DNA from: Alphaproteobacteria bacterium
GTDB lineage: Bacteria; Pseudomonadota; Alphaproteobacteria; SP197
Length of the DNA stretch: 6,162 bases
Direction: 5' to 3'
Assembly (NCBI GenBank): GCA_022822575.1
Contig: JAJEBJ010000355.1
Span: forward strand, 1 to 6,162
Shown: positions 1 through 5,877 of the stretch, piece by piece
Numbering within the stretch: position 1 is the first letter of the stretch
Layout of the letters: each line of letters opens with the position of its first letter
The notes under the pieces: generated by a model
Database searches by the model: none
Told to the model about the DNA's origin: nothing
The model's input: only the letters and a program-made list of their open reading frames with translations
Made by a program: the position numbers and the translations under genes

Positions 1-195
1 GCTCGCCGAATGCATCCAGTGACACCCGAGATCGAAGGGTTGCCCGGGCGCAATCTCTTCCGTCAGGGCTCGTCCGCCAATCCGGTGAGAAGCCTCCAGC
101 AACGTGAACGTCAGGCCCTGTTCCATGGCCACGTTGGCGGCCGACAACCCCGCAGAGCCGGCGCCGATGATGATGACATCGCAGTGGTCAGCCAT
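1..195 (-). CDS. Flavin-containing amine oxidase, N-terminal fragment (partial)
   Basis: Only the first 65 codons are in the window; the gene continues past the left edge. The product begins MADHCDVIIIGAGSAGLSAA, a Rossmann FAD-binding segment with GxGxxG at residues 11-16. An acidic residue, E34, ends the second strand and should bind the ADP-ribose. It is followed by the RIGGRA motif (39-43) and DLGCHWMH (55-62), which closely resemble the GGR and DxGxHW(I/M)H segments of flavin monoamine oxidases. Such enzymes oxidise primary or secondary amines with oxygen, giving an aldehyde or imine, ammonia and hydrogen peroxide. The substrate cannot be told from the N-terminus. The ATG at 195 puts the FAD motif at the usual distance from the start. 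The only Shine-Dalgarno-like stretch is AGGGAA about 11 nt upstream, which is weak. The gene is divergent from the amidohydrolase across 101 bp. A related FAD-dependent desaturase or protoporphyrinogen-oxidase-like enzyme is an alternative. Confidence 0.88.
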   Translation of the reverse strand, partial: MADHCDVIIIGAGSAGLSAANVAMEQGLTFTLLEASHRIGGRALTEEIAPGQPFDLGCHWMHSAS

Positions 196-296
196 TGCAC
201 AAGGAGTTCCCTGTTAACGTCTCATCATGCACTCTCCGCACGTCGTGATGGAAGTGTGCTGTTGCACGACCGGTCCTGAACTCCAGGGAGGGGAAG
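196..296. promoter_or_regulatory. Divergent intergenic region with overlapping short inverted repeats
   Basis: This 101-bp gap separates the start codons of the amine oxidase (minus) and the amidohydrolase (plus), so it should hold both promoters. It contains several small symmetric elements. CACG-T-CGTG lies at 239-247. GTCGTG at 242-247 pairs with CACGAC at 265-270. GTGC-TGTT-GCAC lies at 256-267. TTGCAC occurs twice in direct orientation, at 195-200 and 262-267. Such dyads are compatible with a regulator-binding site, but each arm is only 4-6 bp. I could not place a convincing -35/-10 pair in either direction. Confidence 0.35.
285..293 (+). promoter_or_regulatory. Strong ribosome binding site of the amidohydrolase
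   Basis: The sequence AGGGAGGGG ends 3 nt before the ATG at 297 and 6 nt before a second, adjacent ATG at 300. Its core AGGGAGG sits 5 and 8 nt from the two start codons, so either ATG can be served. It is the best Shine-Dalgarno match in the window, and it supports starting the gene here rather than at the ATG at 315. Confidence 0.7.
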
Positions 297-1829
297 ATGA
301 TGAAGGAAGTGGTTATGGGGCGCTGGGTCATCCCGGGCGCTCAAGGCGACGTGATCGAGAACGGCGCTGTCGTCATCGAGAACGGCCGCATCGCTGATGT
401 CGGGCCGGCGGAAAGGCTGTGCCGGGAGCACGCTGCCGCGGTTGTCTCAGGGGATCGGCACTGCGCCATCATGCCTGGCCTCATCAACGCCCATCACCAT
501 TCCTCCGCTGCCAGTCACGTGCAGCACGGTGCGCCCGACATGCTGCTGGAAAGCTGGCTCAAGGCCTTGGCAGTCACGCGCCCGTCGCCGACGCGCCTCG
601 ACATCCTCCTCTCGGCGGCACGCCAGCTGCAGGGTGGCGTCACCACGGTCGTGGATCTCGCCTCACTGTCGGGGTCTGCCGAGGCCGTCACCGCCAAGTG
701 CGAGGAAGCGCTCCGGGCCTACGACACTGTGGGCATGCGCTGTGCCTTTGGTCCGGGAATTGGTGATCAGAACTTCCTCGGTGTCGGGCCCGGTGATTGC
801 GACGAGCGCTTTCTCGCGAGCCTGCCTGGCGACCTCGGCGAGCGTCTGCGTTCGGAATACATGCCAGGAGCCGACCAGATGACAGCGGCAGACTACATAG
901 GAGTCATGGAAGACCTGATCGGCACCTGGGATTCCCACGAACGCATCGATGTCTGGTTCGGACCACCCGGCCCGCCATGGGTGAGCGACCCGTTCCTTGA
1001 ACTCATTGGTGACGCGGCATCCAGGCTCGACGTCAACATTCAGACGCATGTTTCCGAATCATATTATGAAAAACTCCAGGGTCCGATGTTTCATGGGGCG
1101 CCGATGCTGGTCCATCTCGACCGACTTGGCCTGACCGGACCGCGGCTGTCGCTGGCCCATGGCGTGTGGATGACCGAAGAGGAGATTGCGATCATGGCCG
1201 AGACCGGAACGGCGGTCTCGCACAACCCTTCGAGCAATCTCAGGCTGCGGGCCGGCATCGCCCCGTTCAACGCCTTTCTCGAGGCCGGTGTCGTCACGGC
1301 CCTGGGCATGGATTCGACCACCATCAACGATGACGAGGACATGTTCGCCGAAATGCGCCTTGCCCTACGTCTTGCCCGTGCGCCGACATACCACGAGTCC
1401 GCTCCGTCGCCTGATGATATTCTTGATTGTGCCACCAGGGGCGGGGCACGATTGATGCGCAAGGACGATCAGCTCGGACGCCTTGCGCCGGGCTTTGCCG
1501 CCGACCTTGTCCTCCTCGACATGGCAGCGGCCACGACACCCTGGGTGGCGCCAGAAATCTCGCCAAGGGAACTGGCTCTCATGAGGGTGCGGGGCACGGA
1601 TGTGCGCGATGTGATGGTCGCCGGGGAGTGGGTGCTCAAGGACCGCCTGCCAACCCGCTTCGATCTCGATGACGTGATCCGCGAGCTCCACGACGTCATG
1701 GCGGCAACACCGTTTCCTGAATCATTCCATGCCCTTGCCCTGGAATCCTTGCCGCATGTCGAGGCCTGGTATGGATCATGGGACCATCCGCCGCGCCGGC
1801 CCTACACGGCGATGAACAGCCGCACCTGA
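297..1829 (+). CDS. Metal-dependent amidohydrolase, AtzA/TrzN/SsnA-like (probable deaminase)
   Basis: This 510-residue cytosolic enzyme of the amidohydrolase superfamily belongs to the branch containing S-adenosylhomocysteine, guanine and 8-oxoguanine deaminases and the triazine hydrolases. The expected mononuclear metal set is visible. PGLINAHHH (60-68) supplies the HxH pair H66/H68. QTHVSES supplies H251 with E254 as likely proton shuttle. LAHGVW supplies H288. SHNPSSNLRL has H309, and GMDS supplies the metal-binding D339. The C-terminal GRLAPGFAADLVLLD (395-409) closes the small beta-sandwich domain. At 510 residues it is longer than the roughly 440-470 usual in this branch. The extra length appears to lie around 153-195 and in the C-terminal tail after about 460. 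The substrate is not identifiable from the motifs; an aromatic or purine-like amine is likely. It is divergent from the amine oxidase and ends 7 bp from the convergent alcohol dehydrogenase. Confidence 0.93.
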   Translation: MMKEVVMGRWVIPGAQGDVIENGAVVIENGRIADVGPAERLCREHAAAVVSGDRHCAIMPGLINAHHHSSAASHVQHGAPDMLLESWLKALAVTRPSPTRLDILLSAARQLQGGVTTVVDLASLSGSAEAVTAKCEEALRAYDTVGMRCAFGPGIGDQNFLGVGPGDCDERFLASLPGDLGERLRSEYMPGADQMTAADYIGVMEDLIGTWDSHERIDVWFGPPGPPWVSDPFLELIGDAASRLDVNIQTHVSESYYEKLQGPMFHGAPMLVHLDRLGLTGPRLSLAHGVWMTEEEIAIMAETGTAVSHNPSSNLRLRAGIAPFNAFLEAGVVTALGMDSTTINDDEDMFAEMRLALRLARAPTYHESAPSPDDILDCATRGGARLMRKDDQLGRLAPGFAADLVLLDMAAATTPWVAPEISPRELALMRVRGTDVRDVMVAGEWVLKDRLPTRFDLDDVIRELHDVMAATPFPESFHALALESLPHVEAWYGSWDHPPRRPYTAMNSRT

Positions 1830-1836
1830 TGTATCT

Positions 1837-3006
1837 TCAGCAAAGACGGCCCTCGAGTGCGTCGAGGAAAAGCCGGCGGAATGTGTCATCGGTGAGGGGC
1901 CGGGGGTTGGTGGCGGCGGTAGGGTCTTCGAGTCCCTGACGGACCACCTCGTCGACCTCGTGATCGTCGACCCCGATTTGGCCCAGGGTATGCTCGATGC
2001 CGATGGTGCGGCGCAGTTCGAGGACCCATTTCAGCACGGCGTCAACTCCACCGTCCCCGAGGCCGAGCCAGCGAGAGAGGTCCCGGTATCGTGCGTCCAC
2101 GGCAACCCTGTTGAAGGCGATGACGTAGGGCATGACGATGGCATTGGTCCGGCCATGGTGGGTGTCGAAGAGCACGCCGACAGGGTGTGACAGGGAATGG
2201 ATGGCGCCGAGTCCCTTCTGGAAGGCAGTGGCTCCCATGGTGGCGGCTACCAGCATGTTTCCCCGGGCCTCGAGGTTGGCGCCGTCATCGACCGCGACAG
2301 GCAACCACTCCTTCACCAGGCGCATGCCCTCGAGGGCGACCCCATCGGCCATGGGATGGTAGCCGGGCGCACTGAAGGCTTCGAGGCAGTGGGCCAGCGC
2401 GTCCATGCCGGTCCAGGCAGTGATGGAAGGCGGCAACCCGACACTGAGACGGGGATCCTCGATAACGATGCCCGGAAGCATCCGGGGGTGAAACAGGATC
2501 TTCTTGGTGCGTTCGGCCTCGTCGATGACGACGGATGCACGTCCCACCTCGGAACCCGTTCCGGCTGTGGTGGGAACGGCTATGACCGGCAGAATGGCGT
2601 CATGGTTGGCACGCGTCCAGTTGTCGCCCTTGTCTTCGAACGTGAACATGTCAAGCGTCTGACCGGCCATGAAGGCGATGGTCTTGCCGGCATCCATGGC
2701 GCTGCCACCGCCAAGAGCGATGATGCCGTCATGGTTCCCGGAACGCAGGCGCCCGATTCCTCTGGTGACATCGGAACCGGACGGGTTGGGACTGATGTCG
2801 CAGAAGAGGTCCGCCTGGAGTCCTGCCGCGCGGATATCGCCAAGGGCTCGGATGACCATGTCGAAGCCGGCAAGTCCCGGGTCCGTCACGAGAAGGGGCC
2901 GTGCCATACCCAGTGCATGGCAGGCGTCCGCGAGTTCCGCGATTCGCCCGGGGCCGAAACGGATTTCCGTGGGCCAGGTCCAGGTGACGTTTTCGGGCAC
3001 GGTCAT
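1837..3006 (-). CDS. Iron-containing alcohol dehydrogenase (group III)
   Basis: The 389-residue product has the normal length of the Fe-ADH family, whose cytosolic NAD(P)-dependent members interconvert alcohols and aldehydes or ketones. The N-terminal nucleotide-binding domain opens with PTEIRFGPG (12-20). The pyrophosphate-binding loop is ALGGGSAMDAGK (97-108), and the family hallmark PTTAGTGSE is at 145-153. The metal ligands known from FucO-type enzymes are all present: D202 and H206 in GMDALAHCLEA, H270 in GAIHSLSHPVG, and H284 in DTHHG. An active protein is therefore expected. The ATG at 3006 is the only reasonable start, because an in-frame stop lies just upstream (3031-3033). No good Shine-Dalgarno sequence precedes it. 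The substrate is unknown. It could act on an aldehyde made by a neighbouring enzyme, which is inference. The gene is head-to-head with the nucleoside hydrolase and tail-to-tail with the amidohydrolase. Confidence 0.95.
   Translation of the reverse strand: MTVPENVTWTWPTEIRFGPGRIAELADACHALGMARPLLVTDPGLAGFDMVIRALGDIRAAGLQADLFCDISPNPSGSDVTRGIGRLRSGNHDGIIALGGGSAMDAGKTIAFMAGQTLDMFTFEDKGDNWTRANHDAILPVIAVPTTAGTGSEVGRASVVIDEAERTKKILFHPRMLPGIVIEDPRLSVGLPPSITAWTGMDALAHCLEAFSAPGYHPMADGVALEGMRLVKEWLPVAVDDGANLEARGNMLVAATMGATAFQKGLGAIHSLSHPVGVLFDTHHGRTNAIVMPYVIAFNRVAVDARYRDLSRWLGLGDGGVDAVLKWVLELRRTIGIEHTLGQIGVDDHEVDEVVRQGLEDPTAATNPRPLTDDTFRRLFLDALEGRLC
1851..1867. terminator. Small perfect hairpin at the 3' end of the alcohol dehydrogenase gene
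   Basis: CCTCGA (1851-1856) and TCGAGG (1862-1867) form a 6-bp perfect stem with a 5-nt loop, inside the last codons of the minus-strand alcohol dehydrogenase. It lies 22 nt past the stop of the plus-strand amidohydrolase. Neither direction has a T-tract after the stem; the plus strand has AAAA instead. It is therefore not a canonical intrinsic terminator. It is noted because the 7-bp gap between the two converging genes leaves no other room for one. Confidence 0.2.
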
Positions 3007-3101
3007 GGCATTGTCGATCCGGATGATGGGTCACAAGGTTTGCCTCGCCATGGCTGCGGATGCAAGATAGTCCCCCCTGATGTTCACGTCCTGGTATTGG
3101 A
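3007..3101. promoter_or_regulatory. Divergent intergenic region between alcohol dehydrogenase and nucleoside hydrolase
   Basis: This 95-bp gap must hold promoters for two genes reading outward. It contains two 8-bp perfect palindromes, ATCCGGAT at 3017-3024 and GCCATGGC at 3047-3054. Eight-base palindromes are common enough by chance that neither is proof of an operator. No convincing sigma-70 box pair is visible in either direction. Confidence 0.3.
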
Positions 3102-3998
3102 GTGAAACCGCTTCCTGTCATCTTTGATTGTGATCCGGGCAAGGACGACTCACTGGCGCTCTTCGTTGCCCTGGCCCTGCCACAGGTCATCGATGTTCTT
3201 GGCATCACCACCGTGGCGGGAAACGTTCCGGTCGAGCACACCAGCCACAATGCGCGACGCATTGTGGAAGCCGCTGGACGCCACGACATACCGGTCTACC
3301 CTGGTTGTGCCCGGCCACTCCTGCGGCAAGCCGTGACGGCGGCCGACGTCCACGGCGCCGACGGACTGGGGGGATCGGGACTTCCTGATGCAGAACACCC
3401 GGTGGAGGACTTTCATGCTGTGGAGGCCCTCGCCGGCTTTCTGGAGGGAGCCTCGACACCACTCACGATCGCGGCGATCGGTCCCTTGACCAACATCGCC
3501 CTGCTGATGTCCCTGCGGCCGGATCTGGTGCCGGCGATAGGGCAACTCGTGGTCATGGGGGGCGCCCGGAAAGGAGGCAATGTCACGAGGAACGCCGAGT
3601 TCAACATCTTTGCCGACCCCCATGCCGCCCGGATCGTACTCGCGGGCACGGTGCCGGCGACCATCGTTCCGCTGGACGTCACCCGCAGGATCCTGCCGCC
3701 GCAGGACTGGTTCGACGACATGGAGGGTTTTGGGGAACCGGGCAGGGCCGTCGCCGCCATGTGGCGGGAATCACCGGTGGCGCTTCACGATGTCACGGTG
3801 ACGGGGTTGCTGGCCTGGCCTGAACTCTACTCGCTCGAGGCATGTGCGGTTGACGTGGTCTGGAACGACACCGACAACCTCGGACGCACCGTGTTCAGCA
3901 GGGAAGACGGACCACTCAGCGTCGTAAGGCGTGTCGAACAGCGACTCCTCGCCAACAGGGTGGTGGAAGCGATGGAGACCTACGCCACGAGAGCATGA
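3102..3998 (+). CDS. Nucleoside hydrolase, inosine-uridine preferring (IunH) family
   Basis: The 298-residue product cleaves the N-glycosidic bond of ribonucleosides to free base and ribose. It has the calcium-binding signature DCDPGKDD (9-16); D11 matches the general base of the family, and D15/D16 match the ribose- and calcium-binding aspartates. Other conserved blocks are VHGADGLGG (83-91), MGGA (152-155) and NAEFNIFADP (164-173), with N164, E166 and N168 at ribose-contact positions. LHD (228-230) supplies the histidine that helps the leaving base and the last calcium aspartate. All catalytic positions are therefore intact. The base specificity cannot be assigned. The start is GTG at 3102, because an in-frame TGA at 3078 excludes longer forms and residues 5-10 already form the first beta strand. 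The only purine-rich motif, GGAG, overlaps the start codon. The gene converges on the 2-hydroxyacid dehydrogenase 18 bp downstream. Confidence 0.94.
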   Translation: MKPLPVIFDCDPGKDDSLALFVALALPQVIDVLGITTVAGNVPVEHTSHNARRIVEAAGRHDIPVYPGCARPLLRQAVTAADVHGADGLGGSGLPDAEHPVEDFHAVEALAGFLEGASTPLTIAAIGPLTNIALLMSLRPDLVPAIGQLVVMGGARKGGNVTRNAEFNIFADPHAARIVLAGTVPATIVPLDVTRRILPPQDWFDDMEGFGEPGRAVAAMWRESPVALHDVTVTGLLAWPELYSLEACAVDVVWNDTDNLGRTVFSREDGPLSVVRRVEQRLLANRVVEAMETYATRA

Positions 3999-4016
3999 CA
4001 TCTGCGGGACAGGGCA

Positions 4017-4991
4017 TCAGGCGACTCTGTCGGGCGGCTCCTGGCCGGCAAAGAATGCATCGAGATTGTCGAGCGCGCGAAATCCCATCGCGTCCCGTGT
4101 CGGCATGGTGGCGCTGCCGAGATGCGGCAGAAGAAAGACGTTGTCGAGGTCGCGGTAGCCCGGGTGGATCTCGGGCTCCCCATCGAACACATCAAGCCCT
4201 GCGGAAAAGAGCTTGCCGCAGGAAAGGGCGTCAATCAGGGCGTCATCGTCAACGACATTGCCACGTGCCGTATTGACGACAATGGCGCCATCGGGCAGCA
4301 GTCGGAGGTTCTCCTCGTTGATGATGCGTAAGGTCTCCGGCGTTGATGGACAGTGGATCGACAGGATGTCGCTGACGGCCAGCAAACTTTCGAGACTGTC
4401 GTGAAAGCGGGCACCCTCTTCCAGTTCGCCCGCCAGCCGTGAACGGTTGTGGTAATGCACCTCCATGCCGAAACCTGCGACTCGCCTGGCCAGTGCCTGT
4501 CCGATGCGGCCCATGCCCAGGATGCCCAGCCTGGCACCGGTAACGTGGATACCCCGCATGGCGGTTGGCGCCCAGGCACCCCACGTCTTCTCGTAGATCA
4601 TCCTCTGGCCTTCGTGCACACGACGTGCGGCGCCGAGGATCAGCAGCATGGCAATGTCGGCGGTGGCATCTGTGAGAACGTCCGGTGTATTGGTGACGAC
4701 GATTCCGCGCTCGGCCGCAGCGTTGATGTCGATGTGTTCATAACCAACGGAGAACGACGCGATGACCTTGACGCCGTCAGCGAGCCGGTTGATGACGTCC
4801 GACGTGATCCTGTCCGTGGGGCAGGGAACAAGGGCGTCAGCCTCGCGACATCCCTCGACCACTTCGTCAGCCGATGGCAGGTGATCGTCGTCGTTGAGAA
4901 TGGGTTGAAAGTCGCGCTTGAGGCGTTCCTCGACCGCGTCGGGGAGTCGGCGGGTGACAAAGACCGAGGGGCGGGTGTCTGCGCTTGACAT
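4017..4991 (-). CDS. D-isomer-specific 2-hydroxyacid dehydrogenase (glyoxylate/hydroxypyruvate reductase type)
   Basis: The 324-residue product has normal family length and should reduce a 2-keto acid such as glyoxylate or hydroxypyruvate to the D-hydroxy acid in the cytosol. The substrate loop FSVGYEHID is at 80-88, with the backbone-binding SVG at 81-83. The Rossmann motif GMGRIG is at 159-164. The catalytic triad is complete: R243 in NTARG, E272 in DGEPEIHP and H290 in LLPHLGSAT. After the second Rossmann strand it reads YHNRSR (180-185), without the aspartate typical of NAD-specific members, so NADP(H) preference is likely. The ATG at 4991 has an AGGAA Shine-Dalgarno sequence about 5 nt upstream. 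Its start lies only 49 bp from the divergent eipB-like gene. The exact substrate is not provable here; phosphoglycerate dehydrogenase is unlikely because no C-terminal ACT domain is present. Confidence 0.94.
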   Translation of the reverse strand: MSSADTRPSVFVTRRLPDAVEERLKRDFQPILNDDDHLPSADEVVEGCREADALVPCPTDRITSDVINRLADGVKVIASFSVGYEHIDINAAAERGIVVTNTPDVLTDATADIAMLLILGAARRVHEGQRMIYEKTWGAWAPTAMRGIHVTGARLGILGMGRIGQALARRVAGFGMEVHYHNRSRLAGELEEGARFHDSLESLLAVSDILSIHCPSTPETLRIINEENLRLLPDGAIVVNTARGNVVDDDALIDALSCGKLFSAGLDVFDGEPEIHPGYRDLDNVFLLPHLGSATMPTRDAMGFRALDNLDAFFAGQEPPDRVA

Positions 4992-5040
4992 GGTTGTTCC
5001 TGACTTTCAAATAGGTTGGAGGCCGAAAGAAACGTCCATA
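4992..5040. promoter_or_regulatory. Short divergent intergenic region; ribosome binding site of the 2-hydroxyacid dehydrogenase at its left end
   Basis: Only 49 bp separate two divergent start codons. On the minus strand, CAGGAA (4997-5002) is a well-placed Shine-Dalgarno sequence for the dehydrogenase. On the plus strand, TTGGAGG (5016-5022) is the best Shine-Dalgarno candidate for the eipB-like gene, but it stands 18 nt before the ATG, farther than usual. There is not enough room for two complete non-overlapping promoters, so at least one promoter probably reaches into the opposite coding region. Confidence 0.4.
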
Positions 5041-5808
5041 ATGAAATCCCGGGCCAATCGCAAAACATTCGTCACCCTGCTGATGCTGGTCTGGATGACG
5101 GGCGGGGCGCATGCGCTTGACATGCTGTCCCATCGGGCCTCCTACCATGCCAGTGTGCAGATTCTGCGGGGTGATCCGGCGACCAGGTCAGGGGAGGGGT
5201 TCGTCGAGTGGAGAACCGAGGATCACTGCGAGACCTGGTTGTTCACTGAAGTTTCCCTGATCCGAATCGGCAGCGGAGACGATGCGCCCGAGTTCGCGAG
5301 CAATCAGGTGAGCTTCGAGGCCAAGGACGGGTCGTGGTACCGCTACCAGAACGAATTCGAAGGCCCCGGTGGAGCAGAGCTTTCATCCGGCGAGGCTGTG
5401 GTGAATGAAGCGGACGCGCCGGGACGGATCGTGGTCGAGGAACCCGAGCCGCTCACCGGAAACCTGCCCATTGGCGCGGTGTTTCCGATGCGCTTCACCA
5501 TCGATGTTCTCGAACGCGCCGCAACGGGCGAGAGGTTCATGAACCACGTCGTCTTCGATGGAATGGATGGGGCTGTGGCGAGCGAGTACACGACCTTTGT
5601 CCAGTCGGTCGAGGAAAGTGATGGCCATGCGACGTGGACCATGAAGGTCTCGATCTTCAAGGATCCGGAAGATGTCGGGCCGGACATGGAGGTGACAGCC
5701 AGCATTCGTGATGATGGCGTGATTGCCGCCATCCGCTACGAAGATGAAACGACGGTCACGACCTTGACACTCCACGAGTTGACCGAACTCCCTCCTGGAG
5801 ACTGCTGA
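5041..5808 (+). CDS. eipB: EipB/DUF1849-family periplasmic cell-envelope integrity protein
   Basis: The 255-residue protein carries a classic Sec signal peptide: positive MKSRANRK, a hydrophobic core at about 10-20, and a GAHA cleavage site after A25. It is therefore exported to the periplasm. The mature part starts with LSHRASYHAS, matching the HRAxY opening of EipB. It continues with VEWRTEDHCETW (55-66), PMRFTIDVLERAATGERF (149-166) and VFDGMDG (171-177). It ends in GDC, as EipB does. C63 and the terminal C255 correspond to the conserved disulfide pair of the Brucella protein, a beta-spiral needed for envelope integrity. At 255 residues it is somewhat shorter than the roughly 280-residue Brucella protein. 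The ATG at 5041 is preferred over the in-frame ATG at 4990, which would bury the signal peptide behind 17 extra residues. Assignment rests on motif memory, not on a search. Confidence 0.85.
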   Translation: MKSRANRKTFVTLLMLVWMTGGAHALDMLSHRASYHASVQILRGDPATRSGEGFVEWRTEDHCETWLFTEVSLIRIGSGDDAPEFASNQVSFEAKDGSWYRYQNEFEGPGGAELSSGEAVVNEADAPGRIVVEEPEPLTGNLPIGAVFPMRFTIDVLERAATGERFMNHVVFDGMDGAVASEYTTFVQSVEESDGHATWTMKVSIFKDPEDVGPDMEVTASIRDDGVIAAIRYEDETTVTTLTLHELTELPPGDC

Positions 5809-5841
5809 CTGCCAGACGGGCGTTCCCTGAACCGGCGGCAG
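5809..5841. terminator. Imperfect inverted repeat after the eipB-like gene, possible weak terminator
   Basis: Directly after the stop codon, CTGCC (5809-5813) can pair with GGCAG (5837-5841), with a further CGG/CCG pairing inside after an internal loop. The stem is interrupted and no T-tract follows, so an intrinsic terminator is only a possibility. The gap runs to 5877 and separates two convergent genes. A second tiny dyad, GCGC-TGTTC-GCGC, lies around 5850-5862. Confidence 0.18.
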
Positions 5842-5877
5842 ACATAGTGCGCTGTTCGCGCCAACCGCCACAGGGCG

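Noticed and set aside
10..279. An 89-codon plus-strand frame covering the amine oxidase start and the divergent gap.
   Set aside because: It is antisense to the FAD-binding coding region, its product is Arg/His-rich without a motif, and it would remove the promoter space of the amidohydrolase.
227..409. A small plus-strand frame starting at the ATG at 227, as a possible leader peptide; it has AAGGAG upstream at 201-206.
   Set aside because: The spacing from AAGGAG to the ATG is about 20 nt. The frame runs on through the amidohydrolase start in another frame with no attenuator-like codon run.
2197..3105. A 302-codon open frame on the plus strand, antisense to the alcohol dehydrogenase.
   Set aside because: It lies almost wholly over a gene with every catalytic motif of its family. 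Its translation is low-complexity, rich in Gly, Asp, Arg and His, with no domain I recognise. Long antisense frames are expected in GC-rich DNA.
3999..4032. A hairpin between the nucleoside hydrolase and the 2-hydroxyacid dehydrogenase (GACAG/CTGTC, CGAC/GTCG).
   Set aside because: The stems are only 4-5 bp with no T-tract, so it was not listed as a terminator.
4449..4988. A 179-codon open frame on the plus strand, antisense to the 2-hydroxyacid dehydrogenase.
   Set aside because: It is a mirror of a well-supported gene, with no recognisable motif and no ribosome binding site of note.
5383..5871. A 162-codon minus-strand frame opposite the eipB-like gene.
   Set aside because: The plus-strand gene has a signal peptide, family motifs and conserved cysteines. 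The opposing frame has none of these.
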